A DNA stretch of 64,000 bases from Aquarana catesbeiana (Eukaryota; Chordata; Amphibia; Anura; Ranidae). Location: assembly GCF_042186555.1 (NCBI RefSeq), contig NC_133330.1:166681099-166745098 (forward strand), written 5' to 3'. Of the stretch, positions 10,772 through 22,455 are shown in pieces. Both the position numbers and the translations under genes were made by a program. Numbering within the stretch: the first letter of the stretch is position 1; every line of letters begins with the position of its first letter. The notes beneath the pieces were generated by a model. The model did no database searches, was not told the origin of the DNA, and was given only the letters and a program-made list of their open reading frames with translations.

Positions 10772-12364
10772 CAGTGGGGCAAAAAAGTATTTAGTCAGCC
10801 ACCAACTGTGCAAGTTCTCCCACTTAAAAAGATGAGAGAGGCCTGTAATTGTCATCATAGGTATACCTCACCTATTAGACAAAATGTGGAAACAAATCCA
10901 GACAATCACATTGTCTGATTTTTGAAAGAATTTATTTGCAAATTATGGTGGAAAATAAGTATTTGGTCACCTACAAACAAGCAAGATTTCTGGCTCTCAC
11001 AGACCTGTATCTTCTTCTTTAAGAGGCTCCTCTGTCCTCCACTCATTACCTGTATTAATGGCACCTGTTTGAATTTGTTATCAGTATAAAAGACACCTGT
11101 CCACAACCTCAAACAGTCACACTCCAAACTCCACTATGGTGAAGACCAAAGAGCTGTCAAAGGACACAAGAAACAAAATTGTAGACCTGCACCAGGCTTG
11201 GAAGACTGAATCTGCAATAGGCAAGCAGCTTGGTGTGAAGAAATCAACTGTGGGAGCAACAATTAGAAAATGGAAGACATACAAGACCACTGATAATCTC
11301 CCTCGATCTGGGGCTCCACGCAAGATCTCACCCCGTGGGGTCAAAATGATCACAAGAACGGTGAGCAAAAATCTCAGAACCACATGGAGGGACCTAATGA
11401 ATGACTTGCAGAGAGCTGGGACCAACGTACCAAAGGCTACCATCAGTAACACACTACGCTGCCAGGGACTCCTGCAGTGCCAGACGTGTCCCCCTGCTTA
11501 AGCCAGTACATGTCCGGGCCCGTCTGAGGTTTGCTAGAGAGCATTTGGATGATCCAGAAGAGGATTGGGAGAATGTCATATGGTCAGATGAAACCAAAGT
11601 AGAACTGTTTGGTAGAAACACAACTCATTGTGTTTGGAGGAGAGAGAATGCTGAGTTGCAATCAAAGAACACCATACCTACTGTGAAGCATGGGGTTGGC
11701 AACAACATGCTTTGGGGCTGTTTCTCTGCAAAGGGAACAGGACGACTGATCCGTGTACATGAAAGAATGAATGGGGCCATGTATCGTGGGATTTTGACAT
11801 AAACCTCCTCCCATCAGCAAGGGCATTGAAGATGAAACGTGGCTGGGTCTTTCAGCATGACAATGATCCCAAACACACTGCCCGGGCAATGAAGGAATGG
11901 CTTCGTAAGAAGCATTTCAAGGTCCTGGAGTGGCCTAGCCAGTCTCCAGATCTCAACCCCATAGAAAACCTTTGGAGGGAGTTGAAAGTCCGTGTTGCCC
12001 AGCGACAGCCCCAAAACATCACTGCTCTAGAGGAGATCTGTATGGAGGAATGGGCCAACATACCAGCAACAGTGTGTGACAACCTTGTGAAGACTTATAG
12101 AAAATGTTTGACCTCTGTCATTGCCAACAAAGGATATATAACAAAGTATTGAGATGAACTTTTGATATTGACAAAATACTTATTTTCCACCATAATTTTC
12201 AAATTCTTTCAAAAATCAGACAATGTGATTGTCTGGATTTGTTTCCACATTTTGTCTCTCATAGTTGAGGTATACCTATGATGACAATTGCAGGCCTCTC
12301 TCATCTTTTTAAGTGGGAGAACTTGCACAATTGGTGGCTGACTAAATACTTTTTTGCCCCACTG
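10772..12364 (+). mobile_element. Tc1-like transposon A
   Basis: The termini are CAGTGGGGCAAAAAAGTATTTAGTCAGCC and its inverted copy ending GCCCCACTG, each flanked by TA (10770-10771 and 12365-12366). The inverted repeats run about 195 bp (10772-10970 and 12170-12364) and are close to identical. Length is 1,593 bp, normal for Tc1. The transposase inside is broken. Confidence 0.93.
11136..12152 (+). pseudogene. Tc1-like DD34E transposase A
   Basis: It begins MVKTKELSKDTRNKIVDLHQ, the usual N-terminal paired-like helix-turn-helix that binds the inverted repeat; a second HTH follows with GRPR-like RSGAPRKISPRG. Catalytic residues are visible: D in IWSDETKVELFG (about 11585), D in QHDNDPKHTA (about 11865) and E in SPDLNPIENLW (about 11965). 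The frame shifts near 11475 and again near 11800 (after RGILT), so three pieces cover a protein of about 340 residues. The sequence is otherwise little decayed, suggesting a fairly recent insertion. Confidence 0.9.
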
Positions 12365-12474
12365 TATATTTATTATATATATACACACACACACAATATA
12401 ATTATATATTGTGTAAAAATAAATACAGTATTTATCGGCGTATAACATGCACTTTTTTTTCCCCTTAAAATCAA

Positions 12475-12615
12475 CGAGCGCCGCCGAGATACACATAGTC
12501 GAGTGTTCTCGGCTCTTTCCGGCGCCGCTCACAGTCCCGCCCAGTCCGGGCGGGACTGTGAGCGGCGCCGGAAAGAGCCGAGTACACTCGACTATGTGTA
12601 TCTCGGCGGCGCTCG
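12475..12615. repeat. 68-bp-arm near-perfect palindrome
   Basis: Left arm 12475-12542 and right arm 12548-12615 are reverse complements with one mismatch, around a 5-base centre (AGTCC). The arms contain CCGCCGAGATACACATAGTC. The segment could form a long hairpin. Confidence 0.9.
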
Positions 12616-12721
12616 TTCGGCTCCGCCGAGTCCCTCCGAACTCCGCGGCGCCATTTTTAAAACTACATGCTATGTGTATGTCGACGGCGATCTTTCAAGC
12701 GATCTGTCCAAGCATGTAATG

Positions 12722-12965
12722 GACACTGGGGGCAAAGCTGCACTGACCACTGGGGCAAGGCTGCACTGACCACTGGGGCAAGGCTGCACTGACCACTGGG
12801 GCAAGGTTGCACTGACCACTGGGGCAAGGCTGCACTGACCACTGGGGCAAAGCTGCACTGACCACTGGGGCAAAGCTGCACTGACCACTGGGGCAAAGCT
12901 GCACTGACATGGCTGCACTGACAATTCTGCACTGGGGCAAAGCTGCACTGACAAGGCTGCAATGG
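12722..12965. repeat. 23-bp minisatellite
   Basis: About nine units of ACTGACCACTGGGGCAAGGCTGC run through the element, then degenerate. Since 23 is not a multiple of three, the minus-strand Cys/Pro/Ser peptides readable in several frames are products of the repeat. Confidence 0.9.
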
Positions 12966-13189
12966 ACACTGGGCAAGGCTGCAGATGGACACTGATGAGG
13001 CTGCATTGATGGGCATTTTAATGTACCGTATTTATCGGCGTATAACACGCGCCGGCGTATAACACGCACCCCAAGTTTAGGAGAGAATTTTAAGGAAAAA
13101 AAATTTTTAGGAGGGAAGTTTAAGGAAAAAAAAACTTACATTAAAATGCCCATCAATGCAGCCTTATCTGTCCATCTGCAGCCTTTTCA

Positions 13190-13385
13190 GTGTCAGTGCA
13201 GCTTTGCCCCAGTGCAGCCTTGTCAGTGCAGCTTTGCCCCAGTGCAGCCTTGTCAGTGAAGCTTTGCCCCAGTGCAGCCTTGTCAGTGAAGCTTTGCCCC
13301 AGTGCAGCCTTGCCTCAGTGCAGCCTTGCCCCAGTGCAGCTTCGTTAGTGCAGGTCTGCCCCAGTCCAGCCATGTCAGTGCAGCT
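13190..13385. repeat. 30-bp minisatellite
   Basis: About six units of AGTGCAGCCTTGTCAGTGCAGCTTTGCCCC and variants. The sequence is an inverted relative of the 12722 array (GGGGCAAAGCTGCACT), consistent with the foldback nature of the element. Confidence 0.8.
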
Positions 13386-13401
13386 TTGTGCACTCTGGTG
13401 T

Positions 13402-13797
13402 AGATTCAAAAAATGGCGCCGAGACTGCAGGGAGCCGAGATACACATACTCGAGTGTTCTCGGCTTTTTCCGGCGCCGCCGTCACGCCCAGTCCCGCCCC
13501 TGGACCTGTGTTATGTCCATCATAGGGCGGGACTGGGTGTGACTGTGAGCGGCGCCGAAAAAAGCAGAGAACACTCGGTATGTGTATCTCGGATCCGACA
13601 AGAGCCGAGATACACATACCCGAGTGTTTTCGGCTTTTTTCGGCGCCGCTCACAGTCACGCCCAGTCCCGCCCTATGATGGACATAACACAGGTCCAGGG
13701 GCGGGACTGGGCGTGACGGCGGCGCCGGAAAAAGCCGAGAACACTCGAGTATGTGTATCTCGGCTCCCTGCAGTCTCGGCGCCATTTTTGAATCTAC
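13402..13797. repeat. ~185-bp-arm palindrome
   Basis: The outer arms begin GTAGATTCAAAAAATGGCGCC and end GGCGCCATTTTTGAATCTAC. The centre is near 13600 (ATCCGACAAGAG). The arms are nearly perfect inverted copies, so the two strands encode the same N-terminal peptide. Confidence 0.9.
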
Positions 13798-14035
13798 CCA
13801 CGGCTGTGTATGTCGGCGGCGACCGCGGCAATTGCCGCGATCGCTCCGATGACACAGAAATCGGCGGGGATCGGCCTATAACACGCACCCACGATTTTCC
13901 CCTGATTTTCAGGGGACAAAAGTGCGTGTTATAGGCCGATAAATACGGTAAGTTTTTTTCCTTAAAATTCCCTCCTAAACTTGGGGTGCGTGTTATACAC
14001 TGGCGCGTGTTATACGCTGATAAATACGGTATATA

Positions 14036-15672
14036 CAGTGGGGACGGAAAGTATTCCGACCCCCTTAAATTTATCACTGTTTGTTATATTGCAGCCATTT
14101 GCTAAAATCATTTAAGTTCATTTGTTTTCCTCATTAATGTACACACAGCACCCCATATTGACAGAAAAACACAGAATTGTTGACATCTTTGAAGATTTAT
14201 TAAAAAAGAAAAACTGAAATATCATATGGTCCTAAGTAATGAGACCCTTTGCTGTGACACTCATATATTTAACTGAGGTGCTGTCCATTTCTTCTGATCA
14301 TCCTTGAGATGGTTCTACACCTTCATTTGAGTCCAGCTGTGTTTGATTATACTGATTGGACTTGATTAGGAAAGCCACACACCTGTCTATATAAGACCAT
14401 ACAGCTCACAGTGCATGTCAGAGCAAATGAGAATCATGAGGTTAAAGGAACTGCCTGAAGAGCTCAGAGACAGAATTGTGGCAAGGCACAGATCTGGCCA
14501 AGGTTACAAAAAAATTTCTGCTGCACTTAAGGTTCCTAAGAGCACAGTGGCCTCTATAATCCTTAAATGGAAGACGTTTGGGTTGACCAGAACCCTTCCT
14601 AGAGCTGGCCGTCCGGCCAAACTGAACTATCGGGGGGGAAGAGCTTTGGGGAGAGAGGTAAAGAAGAACCCAAAGATCACTGTGGCTGAGCTCCAGAGAT
14701 GCAGTCGGGAGATGGGAGAAAGTTGTAGAAAGTCAACCATCACTGCATCCCTCCACCAGTCGGGGCTCTATGGCAGAGTGGCCCGATGGAAGCCTCTCCT
14801 TAGTGCAAGACTCATGAAAGCTTGCATGGAGTTTGCTAAAAAAACACCTGAAGGACTCCAAGATGGTGAGAAATAAGATTCTCTGGTCTGATGAGACGAA
14901 GATATAACTTTTTGGCCTTAATTCTAAGAGGTATGTGTAGAGAAAACCAGGCACTGCTCATCCCCTGTCCAATACAGTCCCAACAGTGAAGCATGGTGGT
15001 GGCAGCATCATGCTGTGGGGGTGTTTTTCAGCTGCAGGGACAGGACGACTGGTTGCAATCAAGGGAAAGATGAATGCGGCTAAGTACAGGGATATCCTGG
15101 ACGAAAACCTTCTTCAGAGTGCTCAGGACCTCAGACTGGGCCGAAGGTTTACCTTCCAGCAAGACAATGACCCTAAGCACACAGCTAAAATAACAAAGGA
15201 GTGGCTTCACAACAACTCCGTGACTGTTCTTGAATGGCCCAGCCAGAGCCCTGACTTAAACCCAAATGAGCATCTCTGAAGAGACCTAAAATGGCTGTCC
15301 ACAAACGTTTACCATCCAACCTGACAGAACTGGAGAGGATCTGCAAGGAGGAATGGCAGAGGATCCCCAAATCCAGGTGTGAAAAACTTGTTGCATTTTT
15401 CCCAAAAAGACTCATGGCTGTATTAGATCAAAAGGGTGATTCTACTAAATACTGAGCAAAGGGTCTGAATATTTAGGACCATGTGATATTTCAGTTTTTC
15501 CATTTTTAATAAATCTACAAAAATGTAATCAATTCTGTGTTTTTATGTCAATATGGGGTGCTGTGTGTAAATTAATGAGGAAAACAAATGAACTTAAATG
15601 ATTTTAGCAAATGGCTGCAATATAACGAAGAGTGAAAAATTTAAGGGGGTCGAATACTTTCCGTCCCCACTG
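14036..15672 (+). mobile_element. Tc1-like transposon B
   Basis: The termini CAGTGGGGACGGAAAGTATTC and the inverted GAATACTTTCCGTCCCCACTG are flanked by TA (14034-14035 and 15673-15674). The inverted repeats are about 190 bp. Length is 1,637 bp. It inserted at the TA just beyond the foldback element terminus. Confidence 0.93.
14415..15455 (+). pseudogene. Tc1-like DD34E transposase B
   Basis: The N-terminal part (14415-14876) has two HTH segments (LPEELRDRIVARHRSGQGYK; GRPAKL) that bind the inverted repeats. The first catalytic block reads LWSDETKI and then a stop, in a shifted frame, at about 14880-14910. The second block has QQDNDPKHTA (about 15160) and the third SPDLNPNEHL followed by TGA where Trp is usual (15278-15280). 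With at least one frameshift and two stops it is inactive. Confidence 0.88.
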
Positions 15673-15736
15673 TATATATTACATATTAAAACTATATGAA
15701 CCCTGGTTTGTCAGCAAAAAGGTGTGTGTATATGTG

Positions 15737-15740
<4 letters not shown>

Positions 15741-15795
<55 letters not shown>
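15741..15795. repeat. (TA)n microsatellite
   Basis: About 27 TA units flanked by TGTATG/CATACA. Confidence 0.95.
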
Positions 15796-15798
<3 letters not shown>

Positions 15799-15867
15799 CA
15801 CACACGTCTTTGGTATAAAAAAATAAATCCCAAGTGTATATTAACCACTTTCCATAGGCCCACAGGC

Positions 15868-16080
15868 TGGGAGATCTATTTTTGCTGTGGGGTATTTTCT
15901 TGTGGGGTGATCTATTGTCGCTGGGGGATCTATTATTGCTGGGGAGATCTATTGTTACTGGGAGGCATCTATTGTTGCTGGTGAATCTATAGTTGCTGTG
16001 AGGGATTTATTGTTGCTGGAGAGATGTCTTGTTCTTGGAGGATCTATTGTTGCTGAGGGGATCTATTTATGCTGGGGGAT
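15868..16080. repeat. ~22-bp degenerate minisatellite
   Basis: About nine degenerate units of GGGAGATCTATTGTTGCTGG, preceded by TTAACCACTT at 15841. It may be part of a small TTAA-flanked element. No coding sequence. Confidence 0.7.
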
Positions 16081-16359
16081 ATAACAAATTTATTTAAAGC
16101 AGTAAATACAATTCAGGATATTAAAACATGACATTTATTAAACAAAAATCCTACTTAGCGTGCAGTTTTTGCTTTGCTTATTTGATTTGGAGATTTATTT
16201 AAAAGCTTTGTTTATGTTAAAAGAATATTTAATTAATACGTCAAAAAAATTATGTTTGTTTACATTGATAAATGTTTTTTTAATTAAAAATGTTTTAATA
16301 CATTGTAAAATGTTTGTTAACATCTATTTATAAGAGTGTGTGTGTGTATGTGTGTATGT

Positions 16360-16360
16360 A

Positions 16361-16422
<62 letters not shown>

Positions 16423-16463
16423 CATACATACATACATACATACATACATACATACATACATAC
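16360..16463. repeat. (TA)n(CATA)n compound microsatellite
   Basis: A TA run passes directly into CATA repeats. Confidence 0.95.
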
Positions 16464-16529
16464 ACAGATGCACGTGTGTTTGAGATTTGGTTTGATGTGC
16501 ACACCCTAATGCAATAGGCTGCGCATGCC

Positions 16530-17290
16530 TATGCATATAATGAGGCCTTGAAAGACGGAGTACTTCCTCCCTCAATGAGAGAGGCATTAATCATTTTGCT
16601 ACTAAAACCCCAGAAAGATCCCCTTAAATGCAATTCCTATCGGTCGATATCCCTTAATCAATGTGAATGTCAAAATTCTGGCCAAAGTCCTGGCCAATCG
16701 TCTGAACAAAGTGGTTACGAAATTGGTTGGGAGCGACCAGGGGGGCTTCATACCAGGCCACTCAACCAGAATGAATATCCGTAGACTATTCCACAACTTG
16801 ACTTACCCTCATGACTGTTCGTCTACCTGTGTTGTTGTTTAACTGGACACCTGCAAAACTTTTGATAATGTGGAATGGCCTTATTTGTTTCGGGTGTTAC
16901 AACTATACAGGTTTGGCCCCCGACTCATAGCATGGATACGTCTCCTCTATAACTTACCACTAGCCCGCATACAAATCAATTCCCATGTCACTGAGACATT
17001 CCCAATTACCAGAGGCACCAGGCAGGGATGTCCTTTATCACCCCTTTTATTTGCTTTGGCTATTGAACCCCTTGCTGTATGGATCCGTAGCTCTCCATCA
17101 ATTGAAGGCCTCATAAATGATATAGAGAAGAGGATATCCCTATATGCAGATGATACCCTAGTTAACCTAGTAGATCCCCACGACTCTCTCACCAACCTCT
17201 TAGCTGAAATTAACACATTTGGCGACTTTTCCGAATTCCGAGTGAAATGGGAAAAATCAATCCTTTTTCCCCTAGACCAAACTACTATAT
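16530..17290 (+). pseudogene. L1/Tx1-like LINE reverse transcriptase fragment
   Basis: The first frame reads LKDGVLPPSMREALIILLLK and SYRSISL; the next frame continues VKILAKVLANRLNKVV and SDQGGFIPGHSTRMNIRR, the usual L1-clade RT entry. A stop (about 16840) precedes FDNVEWPYLFRVL with the first catalytic Asp (about 16863), then TRGTRQGCPLSPLLFALAIE, then YADDTLV with the catalytic Asp pair (about 17145). A frameshift lies near 16630. The upstream endonuclease and downstream thumb are missing; homology fades at about 17290. Its role would be target-primed reverse transcription. It is dead. Confidence 0.85.
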
Positions 17291-17825
17291 CGGAGATTCG
17301 TTCGGACTCTAAAGCCTCGTACACACCTTGCGGAGAGCGGTCCGGTACTCTGACCGCAGCCGCGGCTACCGACTTCCTCCATCAGCACGCCATCCAGACC
17401 ACACCATCCAGCGGGTCTGCCGTTCGGGTCAGGACCCTTCAGTGCAGAGGGATTATTGGCGCCCGCAAGCTGCACTGTTCCACCGTTGGACATCGTTAGC
17501 TCCTCATTGCTCCGGGAACCTCCAGTGACACCGTAGGCTCATTTAATCTTACCCTCTTTAACACATTACATGTATGAGGAATTTTGGTGTTAATGTCATG
17601 ATGATTATCCATTAAACTTGTCTGCATTCACCAACATCACTTATAAGGAACATTTTGCTTAGCCAATTGCCTGCTATCCATGGTTTCTGCCAGTGTTATG
17701 TCCACCTAATATTACCCACTGAGCGCTGACATTGGTCCAGTTTTTGCTATTACCAGTTTGTTCCTTTTTGAAGAATCCTTTCTGGACTCTCCAGTCCTCC
17801 CCCCCCCCCCTTTCTTATACCAAAT
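17291..17825. other. Unassigned sequence
   Basis: I see no convincing gene. The junction at 17310 reads GCCTCGTACACA, a phrase that also starts the Harbinger-like MITE at 51019, so a MITE fragment may begin here. The in-frame extension of the RT frame to 17499 is not RT-like. Confidence 0.3.
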
Positions 17826-18147
17826 TTAACACACCTGCTCCCCATTCACACCTGAGACCTTGTAACACTAATGAGTCACATGACACCGGGGTGGGAAAAT
17901 GGCTAATTGGGCCCAATCTGGACATTTTGACTTAGGGGCATAATCGCTTTTGTTGCCAGCGGTTTAGACATTAATGGCTGTGTGTTGAGTTATTTTGAGA
18001 GGACAGCAAATGTGCACTGTTCTACAAGCTGTACACTCACTACTTTACATTATAGCAAAGTGTCATTTCTTCAGTGTTGTTACATGAAAAGATATAATAA
18101 AATATTTACAAAAATGTGAGGGGTGTACTCACTTTTGTGAGATACTG
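17826..18147 (-). mobile_element. Tc1-like transposon C, isolated 5' end
   Basis: It is the reverse complement of the first ~330 bases of Tc1-C at 49602, including ACCTGAGACCTTGTAACACTAATGAGTCACATG and the terminal CTCACTTTTGTGAGATACTG followed by TA. The transposase and the other terminus are absent, so it is a truncated copy. Confidence 0.8.
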
Positions 18148-18154
18148 TATATTG

Positions 18155-18242
18155 TAATATGGGGGATGTCTAGCTCAGTGGTAGATGCGTTTTTCAGTGA
18201 GTCCACGGGAGTCAGCTATTAGGTTTAAGGTCGTGGCAGCCC
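18155..18242 (+). repeat. tRNA-like direct repeat, left
   Basis: GGGGGATGTCTAGCTCAGTGGTAGATG resembles the acceptor and D-arm (A box) of a tRNA gene; the B box is weak (GGTTTAAGGTC). It is ~90 % identical to 22369-22455. It may be a SINE head or a tRNA-derived terminus. It is not a functional tRNA. Confidence 0.55.
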
Positions 18243-21200
18243 ATTTTTATTTGAAAGGAACAAAAATAAAAGTTCATACACACATGGATTGTCCACACAG
18301 GGGTTCTTCTCCAGTAAATACAAAACATTTCCAAAAGGCTTAAGTTCTCTCTGCCTCGACTTGCCATTCCTTGCTGCACAGGCTTACTCCGGGCCTCAAT
18401 GGGATTCTCCAGCCCCCCCTGGGTTTGCTCACTCTCCCTGAGACTTCGGATCTTCCTCCAGCCCCTTTGGACTTGCTAGAGCCTCGAATTTCCCAGCCTC
18501 CCAGACCCTCTCTTGGTCTCCCAGGCCACCCCAACCATGTCTGTCCTTCGAGCAAGAAGTCCCCCTCACCAGGGATGCAGTCTGAGACAGAGACAACCAG
18601 GTACCTTGACAGGGCTCTGAACCCAAATGGCCGCAACTGTCCTGAACTGTGCTCAGATCTGGCTTATAACGAGTGTGTGCACCTGGACACACACCCACAA
18701 TTTGCAGAATTTCAGGAAAACTTAGACTTAGGACTGAATACTCCATCCCACCCAATACTTTTGGAGCCTTCAAGCTTCCAGCCCCGGTCCAGACTTACCA
18801 ACTCTAGAGAAGACTTAAAATACAGTTTTCACTGCTCATCCCATATCTGCTGGCACTTCTCAAACTGAACCTTTGAGAGTCCTGTGTCCATTTTAAATCT
18901 ATATTTCTAGAGACAAGGACTCTCACCATTACATAACTCCTCTTTGTTTTGATCCGGAGGGAGGAACGCCTGCAACCGTCATCACGGTTGGGACACCTCT
19001 GTGCCAGCTGTGAGCCACGTAGGCCCAAATGTTTTTCCAAGTGTGCTTCCAGGTAAGCCCTATCCTGACTCTCCGCGGGATCCCACTAGTTTCTATCCTA
19101 AGCTTTCTCCCTCTGCTGGGGTTCCTTGGCTTATTCACCTTTCTTGGAGCAATTCTTCCTTCCCTGATACCCTCACTTTCCTGACATAGGGAACCTGCTT
19201 CTAATACTTTGCCTGTTGGGGATCCACCTTTTCTCTCACTGGTACCAGTTTTACCCATCACAATAAGTCTTTTAGGTTTAACGACCTTACTCCAGTCACC
19301 CACAACAACCAAACCATTGTTAGCAGTACCAACCAGCAAAAGATCCCAAATTGGAGGTCACAACTTCCAATACCATCAGTGCTTTCTCCCCATAGTGTCT
19401 CTGGGTACTTTAACTTATACCTCTTTGCAAATGACAAAAAGCATCTCCGCTACTTCTAGGCCCTTTCTTCACATGAGATCTAGTGGGTGAGGCAGTGCTT
19501 GTGCCCTCTCCTGACCACTGCTCAGCTGCACCTCAGACTGCACCAGCAGGAGTGTTTTTAGTCACCGCATCAGGCGGAGAGACCTCTGATGTTTTCAACC
19601 ATCCTCCTGAGGGCCTTCCAGTCAAACCAGTAACTGGAATCACCCTCCCAGGGAACCACGAGGCTATTTGCCCCACTGCTAATAAACATGGTACTAACCA
19701 GTTCCACTCGTGATTAACATTACCAAGCACAGCTTGCACTACCTGGCTCCACACACTGGGAGTCTGCAATACCAGCATGTCTGACTATGGTGTAGGCACT
19801 CAGGCACACAGGGAATGTGCTTTTATGACTTCAAGTACCTCCAACAGTATATAGCCATCTTAATGCCCTCCACGTCTAAATACAAGATCTTTCTAGGGAC
19901 TTCTCCCTTATCAAGGATGTGAAGAGGCTCATCCACTGAAGCAGGAGAGGTTGAGACATTTAAACTGACCTCTACCTCACTGGAGGTAATTGTCATCATA
20001 GTCTGGTGCTTCCCCAAAGTGCTGTTAGACGTATGTCTCAGACTTTTCCCCTCGGTCTCAGCATTGAATAGCCACTGCAGATCACAACCTGTTATACTGA
20101 CATTTTTGCCCTCAATCTTCTTGTGGATAACACTACTGCCATGCATGCGCCCTTATCCGGTCCTTCTGATTAGGAGGGATCAAGCTCTGCCAGGGCCAAT
20201 GTTCTCTTGACCACTGGCCACTCTGCTATCCCTCCGTTGGACATTGCAGGTGTTATGTCCATTTATTTGTTACACATCATTGTTTTGTAACCCATTGTCA
20301 ATTTATCTAGTGTCGTGAGTGCTTCCTTACACCAACCATCCCAGTCCATGGTGCATCCCTCATTGGCGTTCTGCGGCACTGCATCATCTGTTCCAGGAGG
20401 CACCAAAGAAACCCGGGACTCATTACCCAATACTGTACATTTATAATTTCTATACGCATTACATTGTATAAGCACAGTTTTACATATGTCAGATTGGGAT
20501 GATGTGTCGTCAACCAAGGCAGGGTGCATTACACTATTTTCACCAGCTTGTTCTGGTGGTGCTACGATCACACCCAGCTTTGTACTGCCAGGTTTTACAT
20601 GCTGAACTAATCTCTCACCAACCTGCTCACATACCAGATGGGTGGTCTGCACCCACACACTCTCACTGTGGTGCAGTTCCCCCTTGTTCCCCCAGAGTAG
20701 CACCAGAGTGGTCCTGGACAACCTTCAGTTCCAACATATAGAGATTTCCATGGACAACCCTGTGGCTCTGCCTCTGGTTATTATTATTATACAGGTCTTA
20801 TATAGCGCCAACAGTTTGCGCAGCGCTTTACAACATGAGGGCAGACATTACAGTTACATTACAATTTGGTACAAGAGGAATCAGAGGGCCCTGTCTCTGG
20901 TTGTCACGGGAGAGATACTACTCCCACCATTGTTAGTGAACACATTACCCACTTTTTTCTCAGACATGACTTTTCCAGAAATACAAATACATTCAACATT
21001 ACCAGGATCATCATGATACTTAGACATGGCTGTAGCTATTGTGGGGTGCCTCTACCTCTTACCCACTTGAGCAGCTCCACAGCTGACTTGGGAAACCTCC
21101 GCCCCAACACTGCGGGCTCCTGGGAGGTTTCCCTGGGCAACCCTGCAGCACCTGTCTCTGTCACTAGGGAACATCGCATACGGATTTCTTTGGTCACCCC

Positions 21201-22368
21201 TAGAACAGCTCTCCCATCATTCTGCTGGATTCCACCAAGTACATACAGAGTCCCCATGTCCTTTTTAGTCTTTAGTCCCACTTGGGCTTCAACCTGTGCC
21301 TACCCACTACTCCGGGTAGCACACTGTAGCAAGTCTACCAATACTGAGGATCTCCCCGCTGGACACACTCCCACTTTAATGGGTCCTGTCCCATAAACTA
21401 AAACAGTCTTACTGGTTCCTATAGAAGGTGTTAACAGCTTCAACTGAATGCATCGTCCCTCATCCATGGCATCTCCACAGGCTGACTGCCCCATGCGGTC
21501 ACAGGGCGACACTGCAGCCTTTCCGGACCCACCAGCACCCCCTGCAGGTAACACAGGATCCCTGTTGCTAGGGGTAACAGCAGACTTGCACTCAAGAGAC
21601 AGCTGGCTATACCTTATGCAGGTTGCTGACTTCTGTGCCCTCTTTTCTGGGCTGACCACTTCACATAAGCGGCCATAATACACAACTTCATACACTTAAT
21701 ACAGATAATACACCCCCTCATGCTCAATGGTAACCCCTGCAGGCCACACAGACCTCTTGCCACTGTTGCCTGGGGCAACAACAGATATGCTTGCATAAGA
21801 TCCAGGGCTGGTACACCGATGCACACTCACTTGTGCTTTGGCGTCCCAGTGATACATCTCCCATTGAGGCCTTCCTTTGCTGGAGCATTGCTGGTGTTCC
21901 CATTCACACTGGAACATCTCCCCAAGCAGAATCTCAGCTTTGTACTGGTCAGAAATATTTCAACTCGGACCCATCTGTTGGTAGGATAGCCATAACCGAT
22001 TCAGCAGCAAGGGTTGCAGCAACTCTGACCACCGGTCTCTAGGCCACGCCCTCCATGTTGCAACTCTTTTAAACTCATTCAAAAAATATTCAACCTCCTA
22101 TGTAGGCAGCATTATGCGTATGAAGTAAGATGTCACTATGTCAACTTCCCACTCTACCGTCCCTTTAACCTGGTTTAACGTGAACTTCTTGTGTTTTGAC
22201 CACACTCCTTGCAGTAAAAAAATTCTCATAGGTGCACCCACCTGAACGCAATGCTCATCGCCTGGCTGCATTTTCACACACACATCCACTGACAGTTTCC
22301 TGACAAAACTCACTGCTGGGGCAGAGACCTGGATTTCCACTGTCTGCTTACCTACATCTGAACACCAC
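18243..22368 (-). other. Unrecognised 4.1-kb region between tRNA-like repeats
   Basis: No family motif was recognised. On the minus strand several non-overlapping frames run in order: 22340-22098 (80 aa, MEIQVSAPAVSFVRKLSVDV), 21695-21300 (131 aa), 21281-21036 (81 aa), 20721-20263 (152 aa, with WDGWCKEALTTLDKLTMGYK), 20146-19823 (107 aa) and 19778-19533 (81 aa). Base composition is more coding-like than the AT-rich flanks, and minus-strand sequence near 18260 has AATAAA-like motifs (ACTTTTATTTTTG reversed). This could be a decayed retroelement gene set or a processed transcript on the minus strand. A LINE tail is inserted at 20783-20880. Confidence 0.3.
20783..20880 (-). mobile_element. LINE (L2/CR1-type) 3' tail
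   Basis: TTATTATTATTATACAGG..TTATATAGCGCCAACAGTTTGCGCAGCGCTTTACAA is the reverse complement of a common tail ending GGCGCTATATAA and a trinucleotide repeat. Other copies are at 22956 and 52290. Confidence 0.65.
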
Positions 22369-22455
22369 TTATAATATGGGGGATGTCTAGCTCAGTGGTA
22401 GATGTGTTTTTCAGTGAGTCCACAATAGTCAGCTATTAGATTGAAGGGTGTGGCA
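22369..22455 (+). repeat. tRNA-like direct repeat, right
   Basis: This is the second copy of the 18155 repeat (ATATGGGGGATGTCTAGCTCAGTGGTAGATG...GTGGCAGC). After GTGGCAGC the flanks of the two copies diverge. Confidence 0.55.

Larger units (their letters stand above)
12425..14033. mobile_element. Palindromic foldback elements with TATTTATCGGCGTATAACA termini
   Basis: TATTTATCGGCGTATAACA starts at about 12429 and again at about 13028, and the inverted form (GCGTGTTATA..CGATAAATACGG) ends at about 13950 and 14030. The interval therefore holds one element with internal duplicated ends or two adjacent members. A relative lies at 61268-61918. There is no transposase. The interior consists of two large hairpins and two minisatellites listed separately. 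I could not assign the superfamily. Confidence 0.6.

Noticed and set aside
13375..13934. Apparent pair of related genes on opposite strands
   Set aside because: Both arise from the two arms of one palindrome.
18160..18235. Functional tRNA gene
   Set aside because: Only the acceptor start and A box look right; anticodon arm and B box do not fold, and a second copy shows the same decay.
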